Part shown: positions 12,011 through 23,248 of the stretch, in pieces
Position numbering within the stretch: the first letter of the stretch is position 1
Layout of the letters: each line of letters opens with the position of its first letter
Source: Xiphydria camelus
Lineage: Eukaryota; Arthropoda; Insecta; Hymenoptera; Xiphydriidae
DNA: 64,000 nucleotides
NCBI GenBank assembly: GCA_963678675.1
Contig: OY783192.1
Location: forward strand, 12,391,393-12,455,392
Reading direction: 5' to 3'
Position numbers and translations under genes: made by a program
The notes under the pieces: generated by a model
What the model was told of the DNA's origin: nothing
Database searches by the model: none
Seen by the model: the letters and a program-made list of their open reading frames with translations, nothing else

Positions 12011-12887
12011 CAGAGAGTGACATTTTGAAAACTTGCAACCCTAATATCTCAGAAAGTTACAGAGATTTTCTAAAAAAAATACGGTTTCGGCAGTGGAGAG
12101 GAGGAACCAAAATGACATAATCGGAGACGCACCCCCTCCAACCCCCTTAGGGGTAGCCCACCCAACTTGTAATCTTAAATAGCAACCCCCCATGTGTGAT
12201 ACAGCGTTGGAAAGCTCTTTAAAAATGCTTTACACCAACATGAAATTTTGGTATCATTCGATGAGTAGTTTTTGCGCAAATCGAGAAAGAAACTGCTAGA
12301 AGTAAGTTGTCATTTATTTATTAAAGGTCAATTACGTTACAATACATTTTCGAAATGATTTCCATTAATTTTTCGAACTTTTTCCAATGTTGTTCTCGAA
12401 ATTTTGCGACATTCTTGCGTAATTCTCTGTTTCAGTTGGTTAATGCTTGCTGGTTGAGTTTGAAAAACAACAGATTTCAGATGTCCCCATAAGAAGAAAT
12501 CGCAGGGAGTAAGATCAGGTGATGGAAATCACTTCGAAAATTTATTGTAACATAATCGTCCTTTAATAAATAAATTGACAAAACTTACTTCTAGCAGTTT
12601 CTTTCTCGATTTGCGCAAAAACTACTCATCGAAAGATACCAAAATTTGGTGTTGTTGTAAAGCATTTTTAAAGAGCTTTCCAACGCTGTATCACACATGG
12701 GGGTTGCTATTTAAGATTACAAAGTTGGGGGGGCTACCCCTAAGGGGGTTGGAGTGGGTGCGTCTCCGATTATGTCAGTTTAGTTCGCCCTCTCCACTGC
12801 CGAAACCGTATTTTTATTTTTTAGAAAATCTCTGTAACTTTCTGAGATATTGGGGTGGCAAGTTTTCAAAATATCACCCTCTCTCTG
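12011..12887. mobile_element. Mirrored deletion derivative of a Tc1/mariner-type element
   Basis: 877 bp with TA flanks (12009-12010 and 12888-12889) and ends CAGAGAG. The arms exceed 300 bp and the right arm repeats not only the TIR but also the end of the transposase region from the left side (acgttacaatacattttcga against ttcgaaaatttattgtaaca). It cannot move without help. Confidence 0.75.
12337..12525 (-). pseudogene. C-terminal remnant of a mariner-type transposase
   Basis: Reads SPDLTPCDFFLWGHLKSVVF and ends GNHFENVL-stop, the same tail shape as the transposase tails at 9342 and 23628. Everything before the third catalytic aspartate is deleted. Confidence 0.75.
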
Positions 12888-12889
12888 TA

Positions 12890-13510
12890 TATCATATTGA
12901 AGACTGTTCGATTATGGAATTATGGGAGGAATGATAAATTCAATATTGAGTGGGAATTTAGAGTTTTATTTAGAGGCCTACTCAGCTGCACTGCCAGAGG
13001 GGAACTAACTGACAAAGAGGTCTCCTGATCCCCTCGGTTCTTTTCGATTAGCTAACACTATTTTTTATTGAAATTACTACATTTTTTACTGGCAGGTTTA
13101 CGCTTTTTAATTCTTGGCATGAGCCTTTATCGAGTCTCTTGATTTCTATATAGAATGGCGACTCTAACTCAATCATGACATCGCGAATATAAGTTCAATA
13201 TGACGATCTAGTTTCTGTTACGCCGTGATACCAATATGTGCTCAGAATTGACGATTTGCCGTGCATTATGAGATAATCTAACTATGAGTGCAATATGAGG
13301 ACACACAAGAGGCGCAAAGCTATGAGGACCATCATGACTCACGTCTGACTGCGATATGATGTCAATATGACGAAGATCTATCTATCTGAGTATGTACAGC
13401 TTTGTAAACTGCAAGTTGTATACTATTGGATCGAGGATGCTGTTCGATTGGCTGTGAGCAAACGCTTGGAAAGAAGATCTCTAATGTCTGATTCAGGCAT
13501 TCAGACCCTA
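12890..13510. other. Intronic sequence with weak repeats
   Basis: caatatgacgatct-like strings recur between 13190 and 13370. tcgattggctgtgagcaaac near 13448 is partly mirrored after 18480 (cagccaatcatcg) and next to 15205 (aacgtttggtgg), suggesting an older element around the two that follow. Confidence 0.35.
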
Positions 13511-15199
13511 TAGCCAGTCAATAGGGTAACGAAAATGAAAAATTTAACGTTATAACGAAATTTTTTTTTATTTAGTAAATATGTAATGATTAATGACCAT
13601 ATTTGTAATTAATAATATCAATTGTCAACCCTGACAAGTCTGCAACATGTTGAAATAACAAAAAAAAATCGTTTCTGCTAATAACTTGGTGAATAAAAAT
13701 GAAAAAATTCCGCAAACTTGAAAAAATATTAAAAACAATATTCTCAATTGAAATTTCTATTTTCGACATGCTTAGTGATCCGCAACGCTGTCATGTTTTT
13801 AAAAATTAGTATTTTTTAAATAACTAGAAAAAATTACAAAATTTTGTAAACTTGAATATTGAAATTATTGCTTCGAATGTTAATATGGATTTTCAACTCG
13901 ATTGGATGTCCGATGTATAATAAATTTCAATTATTTCTTAATACCTTCTTTTTGGTGGTAATTTATATAGGAAAAAATCTAATAATTTTCAAGCAAGACG
14001 CAAATACTCTAATCGATAATCAGCTTTTTCGACTAAGTTCTCAACCCAGTAAGTATCCCGCAAAATATTGAAGGTTTTAATGAAACCATTTTTTTGCTAC
14101 TTTGAACTTTTTTTGTATTGGCATAAATGCAAAAAATGTGCAAATTTGGGTAGATATTAAAACCGTTGTTTCAAAAGCTGGTTAAAATTTGCCATCCCCT
14201 GAGCTGCCGGGAATATTTTGAATTAACAAAAACAAGCAGTTTTTGCCATCGTTAACTTTTGATGTATTAGCAAAAATGTAAAAGAGTTGCAAATTTGGGT
14301 AAATATTAAAATCGTTATTTCAAGCGCCAGTTCAAATTTTAAACCCCCTGTGTTGCACAAAGCATTTTAAATTAAAAAAAACAAGCAGTTTTTGCTATTG
14401 TTAACTTTTGTTTTATAGCATGTCCGAGAGCGAAGTATAATTTCTTCATAATAAAGAGAAACCGGTAATTTTATATTGATTTACGTATATGCTGAGGGAA
14501 ATAATTGCCAGCACCAAAAAAATGTTTCCTTCAATGAAAAACATGATATAATTATAGGATCAAACCATGATTTTTTGTGTTCAACGGTTTTAATATCTAC
14601 CCAAATTAGCAGATCTTTAGCATTTATACCAATACAAAAAATGTTCAAAATGGCAAAAAAGAGTTTCATTAAAACATTTTGAGGGGTACTTACCGGGTTG
14701 AGAACTTAGTCGAAGATACCGATTATTGGATAAAGTATTTGCACCTTGTTTTAAAATTATTAGATTTTTTCCTATATAAACTACAACAAAAAAAGGAGGT
14801 ATTAAGAAATAATTGAATTTTATTATATGTCGGGCATCCAATCGAGTTAAAAATCCATATAACATTCGAAGCAATAATGTCAATATTCAAGAGTTTACAA
14901 ACTTTTTTGTAATTTTTTCTAAAAAATTATTTTACACTAATTTTTTTTAAAATGGTTGACAATTGAGAATTCGACTCAGAATATTGTTTTTAACATTTTT
15001 GCAAGTTAGTAAAATTTTTAATTTTTATTTAAGTTCTCAATAAAAACGACTTTCCTTGTTATTTCAACATGTTGCAGACCTCTGTCAAATTTAATAATTG
15101 AGAATATCAATTACAAATGAGTTTACTACATATTTACGAAATAAAAAATTATTGGTGATACTGACATTTTCGGAAAAAATTTCCGTACTCACTGGTCTA
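13511..15199. mobile_element. Non-autonomous long-TIR element, TAG-ended (candidate Academ-like)
   Basis: 1,689 bp with ends TAGCCAGTCA and TAGACCAGTG (reverse complement of the right end). CTA is duplicated on both sides (13508-13510 and 15200-15202). Arms of roughly 570 bp are imperfect reverse complements (for example tcgattggatgtccgatgta against tatgtcgggcatccaatcga). It has no gene. The termini and 3-bp duplication match its neighbour at 15236, whose broken gene gives the Academ link. Confidence 0.65.
14110..14410 (+). repeat. Two-copy internal tandem repeat
   Basis: A unit of about 140-150 bp (tgcaaatttgggtagatatt ... aacaagcagtttttgc) occurs twice in the loop of the element; a third, inverted partial copy reads near 14590-14640. 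Confidence 0.6.
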
Positions 15200-15235
15200 C
15201 TAGGGATCTTCTCTTGAAACGTTTGGTGGACACTA

Positions 15236-18200
15236 TAGGCCGGTCAAAATCGACACAAAAAATCGCTAAATTCGCAAAACATGATATATCTCTGATTTTT
15301 TAGTATGTTATTTGGACCCATTAGGGCTATGTATACCCAAGTTTGCAACTCTCAAAAAGTTGTGGAAAAATTTTTACACACTAAAAACCGCGAAATTTTT
15401 GGACTTGTTTCAGATTCTGCTCTATATCTCCTAATCCATGCATTTTTCGTCGAAAGATATTCTACACATTTTTTAAAAGCATTAAATTTGTGACAAATTA
15501 AGCCCAACCGGAGCACTGTAGGTCAATTGGTTACCGAATTACGGCACTTTAAAAATAGGCCAGTTTTTCCAAAAATTGAAAATTTTAGTTTTAGACCTTC
15601 TTCGGACCGAAATTGCGTCGAAACCATTGATCCTACGAGTAGAACTTGTAGACCATAATTTGTAGGCAATTTAATTAGCTTTAGATTAAGCGCAGAGCGG
15701 GGTCTGTAAGCCTCGTAGTTCTCTCAAAATCTAAAAAAAAAACCTATATAAGGGCGATTCTCCACAAAGATTACTTTTTGGAAGTTGTGTTTGAAAAAAG
15801 TAAATAGGAACAGTTAAACTGTTGTAACTATAAAATTTCAATAAAACCAATCAAAACGGAAAGTCTTCTAATGGAACACATTTAATTTTTAATTTTGTTG
15901 CATTTTAAAGAGATTTCTTTAAAAAGTGCATGCAGAGAAATGGCTTAAGAACAGAGGAATGACGTTCTTACCAGAGGACTGATCGCTACTGTGTGACACC
16001 TTGTATTTTGGTTGATGTTTCATTGTAACGCAAAAACAGTACTATTTTGAATAAAACCAGTTACTGAATGGAAATCGACATAGAATTCTTGTCTTTCTGC
16101 ATCGATATTTTAGATGCTATTGCCATATATGGGTTTATATGGCAGGCTGTAACTTTAGCCAGAGGACTGATGGTTGAACTTGGTGACATAATTTAGCAAA
16201 CCAAACAAGATAAACATTTATTATTTTGGTGTCAAGGGGAATAGGGTAAATATTTTTCAACGTTTTACTAAATAAAAAAAAATAAAAGAGGCTATGTTTT
16301 CATAAATATGGCTTTCTATCATTATAACATTTTATGTGGCGTAAGTGGTGACAGCCAGAGGACATGACGTTTTCAATATTGTAGAGTAGTTTTTAAAAAA
16401 TTGGAATATTTTTTTGCAGTTGTATACGAAATGAGTTTACAATAATAATCCCCTTTTGTAACATGTATAATGAAACATTATTTATTTGTTCTATTAATGT
16501 TAAATATGCAGTAATAGCAAAAAGTAACTGTTGCAGAGAATCACCCCCATAAGGTAAAATCACATTTTTCCAGAAATGTTCTATAACCTTTCCTATCTTT
16601 TGTTTTTTGGTTTGGTAATGAAAAAGAAGGTATGAAATCATTTTTTAAAAATGGTGAAATGTATTTTAATACAAACATAAGTAGTCAAAAGTACAGTAAC
16701 TTAATCAATCAATCAATCAATCAAATTAGACAAATAGTCAAATTCGTCGCCTTGTTTAATGGCCCTGGGCCGTCACTTTCGTTGCTCTCTTCAATAGGTA
16801 TGTCTTCCACTATTGGTGGGTCGCCGTCTTCGTCCCCTATAGGTAGGTACTCCAGTATTGGTGGATCATCAGGGTTGTCTTGAGGTTCGTCATCGTCGTC
16901 CTCTTCAATGATGATAAGGGCAGCGTTCTGGCACGTTTCCCCAGAGCAGGTAGCACACATCACAGAACATCTGAGCCCTGCTTTGAGGCAAGTGGAGCCA
17001 CCTCTGCACCCCTTCTTGCATTTGCAAGAGAGGAGTTTTAGGAGCTCTGCAGGGCAGGAGCTTTCCGAATAGTAATGAGTCCAGCCGAGGTCAATTCCCA
17101 ACCCCAGTCGGTGACCTCTTTCTCCACCCCCAACCACTTTTGCAGCTGGTGGTATGTGCGATAGTGGTGATACGACGCAGCCTCTGTGGTTGGGTGCAAA
17201 CGGGCCAGATTCGCTTTGGCGTTGGCTGCTGTCTTCACAAATGTACGGAAGCGTACATCGTTGAGGGTGTCTTTTGTTTCGTCTACTCCATATAGGGCAA
17301 CTAGGCACTTGCCACCGGGTGCTGCGACTTGTTGGTATGTGGCATCTGTCTGGAGGAAAACTCTTGCTTGGTCCACTAGGGTTTGATTTTGTCTGAAGTG
17401 GCCCCACATTTTCATCTTCCCCTGCCAGAAGAGGGCAGAGGTGGTGTCGCACCCAGTAAATGCGTGGATGAAAAGTTCAAATCCAGGTGGTAGCCCCACT
17501 TAGTTGAATGAGCTGGTGGAGAATTAGACGCAACCCGCCTCACCTCTACCACTCTTCTGGAAGTATACATTTGTTTTAGTGGATCCTAGACCGCAGAGGA
17601 GCACGAGCAAATCCACATCCTCTCCAAAGATGATGACGTGGTCATTGGAGGTACTTTTTTGCAGAGCAGTCACGACGATATCGCGGTCTGCGTCTTTTTT
17701 TGATATTTTTGTCTCAATCCCCTCGAGAGCAAAAGCAGAACAGAGAAGCTCAATGAGACGAACCTTGTTTTTGTCATTCGAGAGCATCTTCTCTTGGGGG
17801 ACTGTGATGATGGTCGATGCATCAAACACAATTTCCGCTAATGCTGCAGAATACCGTCGTGATCGCTCTGCAAATTTGGTGCTCTTTTGGGCGCCATCCT
17901 CAGGAGTCCCGTCGAAGACTACACACACATTTCTCCCAAAGTAGTTAAATATGTAGCTTATGTAGCTTGCTGTGATAGCCCGTACCGAATCATTCCGATG
18001 CCACACGACTTTATGGAGGAGATATCCTCCATCGACGATAGCAAATGTTTTTGCCTGCACTGTGACGTTCTCTGTGGCTTGAGTGAAGGCAGCGTAAAAA
18101 GCTGATTTTGTGCCTTTACGCATCCTTTCGTTGGAAAATAAGGCCATTTTGGATATGGAGCGAGCTCGTATTCGGTAACCAATTGACCTACAGAGCTCCG

Positions 18201-18465
18201 GTTGGGCTTAATTTGTTACAAATTTAATGCTCTTAAAAAAAACGTATAGAATAGCTTTCGACGAAAAATGCATGGATTAGGAGGGATAGAGCAGAATCTG
18301 AAACAAGTCTAAAAATTTCGCGGTTTTTGGTGTGTAAAAATTTTTCCACAACTTTTTGAGAGTTGCAAACTTGGATATACATAGCCCTAATGGGTCCAAA
18401 CAACATACTAAAAAATCAGAGATACATCATGTTTTGCGAATTTATTGTCGATTTTGACCGGCCTA
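15236..18465 (-). mobile_element. Long-TIR element with XPG/FEN-like nuclease gene (candidate Academ)
   Basis: 3,230 bp with ends TAGGCCGGTCAAAATCGACA on both sides and CTA duplicated outside (15233-15235 and 18466-18468). TIRs are about 300 bp (right arm 18180-18465). The only recognisable gene is a broken nuclease on the minus strand. The stretch 15560-16700 shows no gene; it has three ccagaggactgat-type repeats (about 15970, 16157 and 16353) and an AATC microsatellite at 16703-16725. An XPG-like nuclease, an eight-cysteine motif and 3-bp target duplications are what has been described for Academ transposons. Confidence 0.7.
16721..18147 (-). pseudogene. Broken XPG/FEN-like nuclease with C-terminal Cys8 motif
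   Basis: From MALFSNERMRKG (18147) the frame shows the acidic pattern of a PIN/XPG nuclease: IVDGGYLLH (D39), VVFDG (D79), KKDADRDIV (D152, D154, D156) and FGEDVDLLVLL (D177, D179). It then meets two in-frame stops near 17524 and 17497 and resumes in the same frame with FIHAFTGCDTTSALFWQGK, which recalls the GCD helix region of FEN1-type enzymes, and YHQLQKWLG/DWGWE. A frameshift near 17050 leads to CKCKKGC..C..C..C..C..C with eight cysteines in all, then a long acidic tail. Homologous uncharacterised proteins are common in invertebrates. The true N-terminus is unknown; a larger protein is likely. Confidence 0.72.
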
Positions 18466-19890
18466 CTACTTGCACGTCGTCACAGCCAATCATCGCGGTG
18501 GGAGCCATGTTCAGTAACGTCTGGTCACTTATATTCTATAAAGTGCTACGTAACACATCATCCTATGACTGCCACCCTAAAGCCGGGTTGACACTGCGCA
18601 AAACTGTTTCGCGAAACTATTTCGCGAAAATGTTTCGCGAAAATGTTCCGCGAGTGTCGGGACGAAACGTTTCGAGTTCCAGAAATAAGGTGAGCCGCCA
18701 GTTTGCGCAAGACAATGGTGCCGGCGAAACATACGGTGCACGTTCACACTGGCGGCAATCCGGAAGGCGAAGCTTTTTGATGCGCGATCCAAAGCCGATT
18801 GACGTTGGCTCACTTCGAAACATGGGTCATTCTTTTACAAACCGTACGGATTTCAGCAGAAAATGAACTTGACTTTTTAAAATGCGATGAAATTTTTTTT
18901 CCTCCATCTTTTCACCATTTTAGCCACGTATTTCGGGATTTTGGTGAAAAAAAATTTTTTTGGAAAGTATCCGCATATGAATTTTCGATGCTTCGCTGGA
19001 TTTTCTCCAAACTTCTTATACTTGAAATTCATTATCTCCAGTTGTACTAATCGGATCAGTGTCGATCTTTTTTTATTTTACACTTTGTTGCGTTGGCTTT
19101 AAAACTGTATGTTTACAAAATGTCTGATTGTTGGTAAATAAAAACAAATAACAATTGAATTGTTTAAACCGTTTTTACATGGTCGCCCCCACAATAAATT
19201 GATTCGGAAAAAAGGCCATTTTATTTGCCATCCTCTCATCTGAAAAACCCATTTTTCGAAAAAGTGGGGTCTTCATTAGGTCAGAAGATATGAAATATTT
19301 TCGAGCGCAGGTCATGCAGCGAGCTCCGCATCCATTACAGATCTTACGCAGTCCGTCCAGGCTCTTGCACCTATTTTTCGCTTGTAAACGAAGTGAAGTC
19401 ACTGAAGTCAATCCCCACTCCTTAACCGTCCCCGTTCCCCGCAGATCCCTGCGACGGCCCATACTTAAGGAACGAAATTACAATATTTCAACATTTTTTT
19501 TAGACATGTTCGCCATGACATATCCGTCTGGCATTTTAGAGGGGGGCTTAGAATTAAATAATCTATTTATGTACACAAAGCCAGACTTTACACTATGACT
19601 TCAAAAAACAATTTTTTAAATTACAAACTGAGGCGTCTGGCGAGCTGTTAAGCATAATAAAATAATCTAGCAATTTCATTTCCAGTATTTTGAGGTCATG
19701 GCAATTATTTTAAATGTTTTTTTGTTTTACAAAATCACTTCAAAATATGAATGTTCGACCCTCCTAAAAATGCTCATTACGCCCTGGCGCCAGGGATGCA
19801 GGGTGCCAGACTCAGCGATATGAAAACAAAATAAGTTCGCCTCACAATTTATAATACATTTTTTCATTACAAAATCACTACCACGAAAAC
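18466..19890. other. Intronic sequence with a TTTCGCGAAA cluster
   Basis: Between 18600 and 18660 the string tttcgcgaaa or close variants occurs three to four times, followed by gttcacactggcggc. The minus-strand open stretch at 19175-19462 is Cys-containing but unrecognised. The rest is AT-rich without clear signals. Confidence 0.4.
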
Positions 19891-19894
19891 GTCG

Positions 19895-19975
19895 CTGGCT
19901 CTTAGACTATAACGTCACTCAGTGACGCCACCGCGTGACGCTTAGGTGAAAGTCACGCTTGGCTATCGGGGTGGC
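19895..19975 (+). repeat. GTCACTCAGTGAC repeat, short copy
   Basis: acgtcactcagtgacgccac followed by cgcgtgacgcttaggtga and cacgcttggctatcgggg. The same string of motifs recurs in expanded form at 20725-20885. Confidence 0.6.
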
Positions 19976-20010
19976 CAATACCGTATGTCCGGCTCTGTAC
20001 TGACCAGTTT

Positions 20011-20193
20011 GAAAGTTACCTTCGGATAGGCTTGGTCGGTACTTGAGTCATTATTCACTATTATTCACAAATTCACAATTTCAAGGTTAGACGCTTCGAT
20101 CACTCGAATTGACACCTACTCTAACTACCGACTCGACTTCTACCGGTATTAAATGACTCAAGTACCGACCAAGCCTAACCGAAGGTAACTTTC
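20011..20193. repeat. Inverted-repeat MITE
   Basis: gaaagttaccttcggatagg...gtacttgagtcatt at 20011-20053 is mirrored at 20152-20193. Related tggtcggtactcgagtcat sequence reappears in the big palindrome near 57030 and 63650. Confidence 0.7.
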
Positions 20194-20229
20194 GCCACTG
20201 CAACCTCGGGTATTTCTAACTTTCTCGCT

Positions 20230-20407
20230 GGGGCCCCTTTCTCGAACTCGCGCTTATCGTTGGGTGCCGCATCTCAGCGAATAGACCAATCAGGAACAAG
20301 TATTCCGTTGTCCGTAACCCACCACAATGGAATACTTGATCCTGATTGATCTAGTCGCTGAGATGCGTGCAAGCAAAGATACGAGCGAGTTCGAGAAAGG
20401 GGCCCCT
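20230..20407. repeat. Inverted-repeat MITE
   Basis: ggggcccctttctcgaactc pairs with gagttcgagaaaggggcccc; inner arms atctcagcga and caggaacaagtattcc are mirrored too. Confidence 0.7.
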
Positions 20408-20409
20408 GA

Positions 20410-20520
20410 GCGTTCATTATCATTAAATTTTTAAAAATAATATGATACTTTTTTTTTAAACAGTAGCGATCATGACAATTAATCATTCATTATTTATAGA
20501 ATATTCGTCAAGAATCATGT
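20410..20520 (-). repeat. Dispersed repeat, also at 27240-27350
   Basis: Read on the minus strand, ttctataaataatgaatgat followed by gatcgctactgttt and aaagtatcat matches 27268-27350 on the plus strand, so this is a two-copy dispersed sequence in opposite orientation. Confidence 0.6.
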
Positions 20521-20724
20521 TAAAGTTAACCCATTAGCGTTCAGCGTCTTATTTATAGGACGGCCATTTGGAATTTTTTTCTCATAACCTCATGAGTAAC
20601 AATCATACAATTTTCGTAAAGAAAATCCACCAAAAATTAATTCGGGCGTTAATGGGTAAAGTTTACGATGACACTTTTGTATTATAATTTTTACTGAACA
20701 ATTTGGATTTTTTCAAAGATGAAG

Positions 20725-20885
20725 TCACAGTGGCGTCACAGTAACGTCACCCAGTGACAATCACTCAGTGGCATTCCAGTAACGTCACTCAGTGACAATC
20801 ACTCAGTGGCGGCACAGTGACGCTCCCGTGCCAACAAGACGTGGTGCCACCGCGTGACGCTTGGGTGAGTCACGCTTTGCTATCG
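20725..20885 (+). repeat. GTCAC-rich short tandem repeat
   Basis: A unit of about 40 bp built from cagtaacgtcactcagtgac and aatcactcagtggc is repeated two to three times, then ends in the same cgcgtgacgcttgggtgagt / gctatcgggg sequence as 19895-19975. Confidence 0.6.
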
Positions 20886-21028
20886 GGGCAGTACAGAGCC
20901 GGACATATGGTACAGAGTGGGACATACTGTATACCGCATATCCCGTAAGAAACGCAACAAGCGACATTTACCTTCGGCAGTATTTGCCGACGGTGCTTGA
21001 GTCTTTTACATGCATGTATCTATATATA

Positions 21029-23103
21029 CAGGGTGGACCAGATTAAACGTCATTTTTTTTTGATATGTGATAGAACAACAACAAAAAAGTAGACTTTCAT
21101 AAGAAAATTTTTTTCAAAAATGTTTCCTAACAAAGATACAGGGTGTCAAAGTTTCGAAAAAAAAATGGTTTTCTCATCATAACTTCTAAACTACTTGATC
21201 GATTTCCATGAAGTTTCGCACACAGGCTAATGTAGAACAGCTCTAAGCAATAATTAAATAATTTTTAAAAATTCTCCAGTGGCGTAGATACTAGGGGCCG
21301 GTACCCCCCTTTCTCCCTCCCAATCTTCGGCGCCACTGGATATTTTGCAAATAAAATTTAATTATTGGATTCCCCGTTTAATTTAGAGAAAAAAATCATC
21401 ATTGCAAATTTTTGATTTATGGCTTCGTTTTTGAGATATTTATTTTAATTTATAAGGTTGCGAGCAGGCCAAAGCTAGGTTGAACTCCGTTAATTGTGAT
21501 ATGTGATAGAGCAACAAAAAAGTAGACTTTCATAAGAAAATTTTTTTCAAAAATGTTTCCTAACAAAGATACAGGGTGTCAAAGTTTCGAAAAAAAAAAT
21601 GGTTTTCTCATCATAACTTCTAAACTACTTGATTGATTTCCATGAAGTTTCGCACACAGGCTAATGTAGAACAGCTCTAAGCAACAATTAAATAATTTTT
21701 AAAAATTCTCCAGTGGCGTAGATACTAGGGGCCGGTACCCCTCTTTCTCCCTCCCAATCTTCGGCGCCACTGGATATTTTACAAAGAAAATTTAATTATT
21801 GGATTCCCCGTTTAATTTAGACAAAAAAATCATCCTCGCAAATTTTTGATTTATGGCTTCGTTTTTGAGATATTTATTTTAATTTATAAGGTTGCGAGCA
21901 GGCCAAAGCTAGGTTGAACTCCGTTAATTGTGATATGTGATAGAGCAACAAAAAAAATAGATTCTCATGAGAAAATTTTTTTCAAAAATGTTTCCTAACA
22001 AAGATATAGGGTGTCAAAGTTTCGAAAAAAAAATGGTTTTCTCATCATAACTTCTAAACTACTTGATCGATTTCCATGAACTTTGGCACACAGGCTAATG
22101 TCGTACAGCTCTAAGTAATAATTAAATAATTTTTTAAAATTCTCCAGTGGCGTAGATACTGGGGGCCGGTACCTCCCTTTCCCCCTTCCCAATCTTCGGC
22201 GCCACTGGATATTTTGCAAAGAAAATTTAATTATTGGATTCCACGTTTAATTTAAAGAAAAAAATCTCCAAAACGAAGTCACAAATCAAAAATTTGCAAG
22301 GGTGATTTTTTTCTTTAAATTAAACGGGGAATACAATAATTAAATTTTCTTTGCAAAATATCCAGTGGCGCCGTAGATTGGGAAGGGGGAAAGGGGTACC
22401 GGCCCCCAGTATCTACGCCACTGGAGAATTTTTAACTATTATTTAATTATTACTTAGAGCTGTACGACACTAGCCTGTGTGCGAAATTTCATGGAAATCG
22501 ATCCAGTGGCTTAGAAGTTACGATGAGAAAACCATTTTTTTTCGAAACTTTGACACCCTATATCTTTGTTAGGAAACATTTTTGAAACAAATTTTCTGAT
22601 GAGAATCTATTTTTTTTTGTTGCTCTATCACATATCACAATTAATGGAGTTCAACCTAGCTTTGGCCTGCTCGCAACCCTATAAATTAAAGTAAATATCT
22701 CAAAAACGAAGCCATAAATCAAAGATTTGCAAGGGTGATTTTTTTCTCTAAATTAAACGGGGAATCCAATAATTAAATTTTCTTTGTAAAATATCCAGTG
22801 GCGCCGAAGATTGGGAGGGAGAAAGAGGGGTACCGGCCCCTAGTATCTACGCCACTGGAGAATTTTTAAAAATTATTTAATTATTGCTTAGAGCTGTTCT
22901 ACATTAGCCTGTGTGCGAAACTTCATGAAAATCGATCAAGTAGTTTAGAAGTTATGATGAGAAAACCATTTTTTTTTCGAAACTTTGACACCCTGTATCT
23001 TTGTTAGGAAACATTTTTGAAAAAAACGTTCTTATGAAAGAACTTTTTTTTTTTGTTCTATCACATATCAAAAAAAAAATGACGTTTAACCTGGTCCACC
23101 CTG
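21029..23103. mobile_element. 2.1-kb foldback element with tandem inner copies
   Basis: Begins CAGGGTGGACCAGATTAAAC and ends with its near reverse complement, TA outside both ends. The left half holds three copies of a unit of about 440 bp in direct orientation (21030, about 21500 and about 21950); the right half carries two in reverse. Landmarks in each unit are ctacttgatcgatttccatg and cttcggcgccactggatatt. No transposase. The TA target and CAGGGTG end suggest mobilisation by a Tc1/mariner-type enzyme. Confidence 0.82.
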
Positions 23104-23248
23104 TATATATATATATATATATACAGGGCTTTAGAAAAGTCTGGAAACGGTCGATTATTCGGTAAAATATACGAGGTATCAAAAAAAGTTAAATACAAAA
23201 GTTTTAGGGTTTTTAAGCGTCTACTAGACAGTTAAAGTTTTAATTATA

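Noticed and set aside
19175..19462. Minus-strand 95-residue frame with cysteines
   Set aside because: No recognisable family, no neighbouring coding support, no splice context.
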